Assembly: GCA_964488355.1 (NCBI GenBank)
Contig: CAZAUJ010000001.1
Span: 1 to 64,000, forward strand
Length of the DNA: 64,000 nt
Reading direction: 5' to 3'
Origin: Thermoanaerobaculum sp964488355
GTDB taxonomy: Bacteria; Acidobacteriota; Thermoanaerobaculia; Thermoanaerobaculales; Thermoanaerobaculaceae
Part shown: one piece after another, positions 62,748 to 64,000 of the stretch
Position numbering within the stretch: the first letter of the stretch is position 1
Layout: every line of letters begins with the position of its first letter
Notes under the pieces: generated by a model
Seen by the model: the letters and a program-made list of their open reading frames with translations, nothing else
Told to the model about the DNA's origin: nothing
The model's database searches: none
Made by a program: the position numbers and the translations under genes

Positions 62748-63471
62748 GAGGCTTCAATTCTCCTTTCCAAACCATAATTCCCTGGCCGTTCCCAGGAAAA
62801 GGCGGCACCAAACCGCCGGCGTGGTGCCAAACCCAGGAAGCCAGCGTCACGTACTGGCTCATGGCACGATTGAAGGCAACCGAAGCCACACCGAAGGTGG
62901 TGGAGCGGTCGTCCAACAGGACCCAGAGTTGCGGCCCGCCCACGCGGGTGAGGTCCTCGAGCAGAGCCCGTTGCAGCGAGGGAAGGCGCTGGCCTTCAGC
63001 CAGGAGCCATCGCCAGAGGTCTTTACGGGATTGGTAGGGCACGTACTCCGCTCCCGAGTAGAAGACCACTGGAATTCGCGGGAGTCGGGAGGCGAGGAAG
63101 GAGGCGAACGCAGCGGCTTCCCTTTGCCCAGCTGGGGCGGGGAAGTTGTAATCCAGAACCAGGTGCGCCAACGCACCAAAACCTGCGGTGACCGCTTCGA
63201 AGCTGGCGCAGTTGCGTATCGCCTGCACCAGGCGGTCGCATTGGGCTAAGATGGCATGCTCCACCGCGTTGGCGCCCCCCCTTTGGTGCAAGGCCTTTGG
63301 GTAGGCGGCAGCCGAGCTGGCGCCACGGGAAAAGGCCTGGGGGTGCTTGGCCAGCTGACGAGCCAAATCTGGGGGCAAACCGGGCAATGCCCGCCGGCCC
63401 AGCTCCAGGTCCAAGGTGGCAGGGTGCAGGGGGCACGCCAAAGCCAGAGCAGCCAGGGTCTGCGCCAACAC
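62713..63471 (-). CDS. Secreted protein, possibly zinc-dependent phospholipase C-like
   Basis: A 252-residue protein starting GTG 63471, 6 nt after TAGAAT and without Shine-Dalgarno. Short hydrophobic N-terminus (VLAQTLAALALACPLHPATL). It has AVEHAILAQCDRLVQAI and a GALAHLVLDYNFPAPAG segment that recalls the histidine/aspartate helix of zinc-dependent phospholipase C/S1-P1-type proteins; too little to be sure. The 3' end overlaps purH by 35 bases in another frame, an unusually long same-strand overlap. Confidence 0.5.
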   Translation of the reverse strand: MLAQTLAALALACPLHPATLDLELGRRALPGLPPDLARQLAKHPQAFSRGASSAAAYPKALHQRGGANAVEHAILAQCDRLVQAIRNCASFEAVTAGFGALAHLVLDYNFPAPAGQREAAAFASFLASRLPRIPVVFYSGAEYVPYQSRKDLWRWLLAEGQRLPSLQRALLEDLTRVGGPQLWVLLDDRSTTFGVASVAFNRAMSQYVTLASWVWHHAGGLVPPFPGNGQGIMVWKGELKPRETPVSRVRIR

Positions 63472-63477
63472 GCGCGC

Positions 63478-63515
63478 ATTCTAGCCTAAAGCAGGCATAC
63501 ACCAGGCGATAAAAT
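63478..63515. promoter_or_regulatory. Divergent leaderless -10 boxes
   Basis: Minus strand TAGAAT (63483-63478), 6 nt before GTG 63471; plus strand TAAAAT (63510-63515), 6 nt before ATG 63522. Both genes lack Shine-Dalgarno sites; the whole intergenic space is 50 bases. Confidence 0.55.
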
Positions 63516-63521
63516 GAAGAT

Positions 63522-64000
63522 ATGGGTAGGATCGTCTTCCAGCTGCCGGTGCAGCAGAGGCGTATCCTGGTGATCCACGGGGACCTGACCGAGGAGCCAA
63601 CCGATGCACTCGTGAACGCCGCCAACTCCCAGCTGGCCCACGGGGGAGGCGTTGCCGGCGCGATTGTCCGCAAGGGTGGATGGTCCATCCAGGAGGAGTC
63701 CAACCGCCTGGCGCCCGTTCCGGTAGGCGAAGCGGTTGTTACCGGCGCCGGCCGCTTACCCTGCCGATTCGTCATTCACGCCGTCGGGCCTCGTTGGGGG
63801 GAGGGGCAGGAGGAGGCCAAGCTGCGCGCCGCGGTACGCTCGGCTTTGCAACGAGCGGAAGAAAGGGGCTTGCGGTCGGTAGCCCTCCCGGCCATTTCCA
63901 CCGGCATTTTTGGTTACCCGAAGGTGGAGGGTTGTGCTGTTATCGCCCAGGAGTGCGTCGCGCATTTGCGTGCGGCCAAGACAGTGGAGGAAATTCGCCT
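63522..64000 (+). CDS. Macro-domain (ADP-ribose-binding) protein, cut by window end
   Basis: About 159 residues visible, running off the window without a stop. Macro-domain marks: ILVIHGDLTEEPTDALVNAA, NSQLAHGGGVAGAI, FVIHAVGPRWGE and LPAISTGIFGYP, the order of MacroD-type ADP-ribose/O-acetyl-ADP-ribose hydrolases. ATG 63522 sits 6 nt after TAAAAT. Confidence 0.9.
   Translation, partial: MGRIVFQLPVQQRRILVIHGDLTEEPTDALVNAANSQLAHGGGVAGAIVRKGGWSIQEESNRLAPVPVGEAVVTGAGRLPCRFVIHAVGPRWGEGQEEAKLRAAVRSALQRAEERGLRSVALPAISTGIFGYPKVEGCAVIAQECVAHLRAAKTVEEIR

Overview
The window is high-GC, densely packed bacterial chromosome. Three things point to a Gram-negative, probably thermophilic member of the Acidobacteriota, perhaps the Thermoanaerobaculum lineage: a VWFA-related secreted protein of the acidobacterial type, a TonB receptor relic with an N-terminal carboxypeptidase-regulatory-like domain, and Kdo plus LolA genes that imply an outer membrane with LPS. 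The placement is inference from gene content only. I found no rRNA, tRNA, CRISPR array or intact insertion sequence.

Layout. 0-6.5 kb: an FmdB zinc ribbon protein, a Cys/Met-metabolism PLP enzyme, a ferritin-like protein, a tandem-domain ThyX, and a MauE/rhodanese pair. 6.5-10.8 kb: an accessory stretch with a diheme cytochrome, two lipoprotein genes (one decayed), a secreted beta-sandwich protein whose signal peptide is frameshifted, a broken WYL regulator and a secreted-protein gene split by a stop codon. 10.9-17.8 kb: core metabolism (E2 and E3 of a 2-oxoacid dehydrogenase, free methionine sulfoxide reductase, succinate dehydrogenase CAB). 17.9-25.6 kb: thiol peroxidase, metallophosphoesterase, S9 peptidase, SlyD, a coiled-coil protein, and an M23 peptidase/bactofilin pair. 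25.7-30 kb: mutS, a GH3 enzyme and queC joined by GTGA overlaps. 30.0-31.8 kb: an AT-richer island of small or broken genes between queC and mutL. 31.7-37.4 kb: mutL, acyl-CoA dehydrogenase, a decayed amino-acid ABC transporter and hsp20. 37.5-48.2 kb: VWFA protein, a repeat-rich spacer, HD-GYP phosphodiesterase, LysE exporter, adenosine-specific kinase, an M28-like protein, an Agl23-type/GT2 glycosyltransferase pair and a YbjN protein. 48.2-52.3 kb: two adjacent large pseudogenes (TonB receptor and sulfatase-TPR fusion). 52.3-64 kb: UbiD, a B3/B4 protein, a kdsB-pyrG-kdsA-rmlC-like operon, and a convergent cluster of purH, lolA, polyprenyl synthase and a small TPR protein, ending in a truncated macro-domain gene.

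Three window-wide patterns stand out. (1) Many genes have a TANNNT -10 box 6-8 nt before the start codon and no Shine-Dalgarno, which suggests leaderless transcripts. Operon-internal and stress genes instead carry strong GGAGG sites. (2) At least six otherwise recognisable genes carry in-frame stops and/or frameshifts. They are mainly regulators, transporters, surface receptors and secreted proteins, and housekeeping genes are clean, which suggests ongoing gene loss unless the assembly is faulty. (3) Degenerate copies of a TCATTGCGAG/GAAGCAAT-type intergenic repeat fill the 39.3-39.7 kb spacer, with a related hairpin near the window start.
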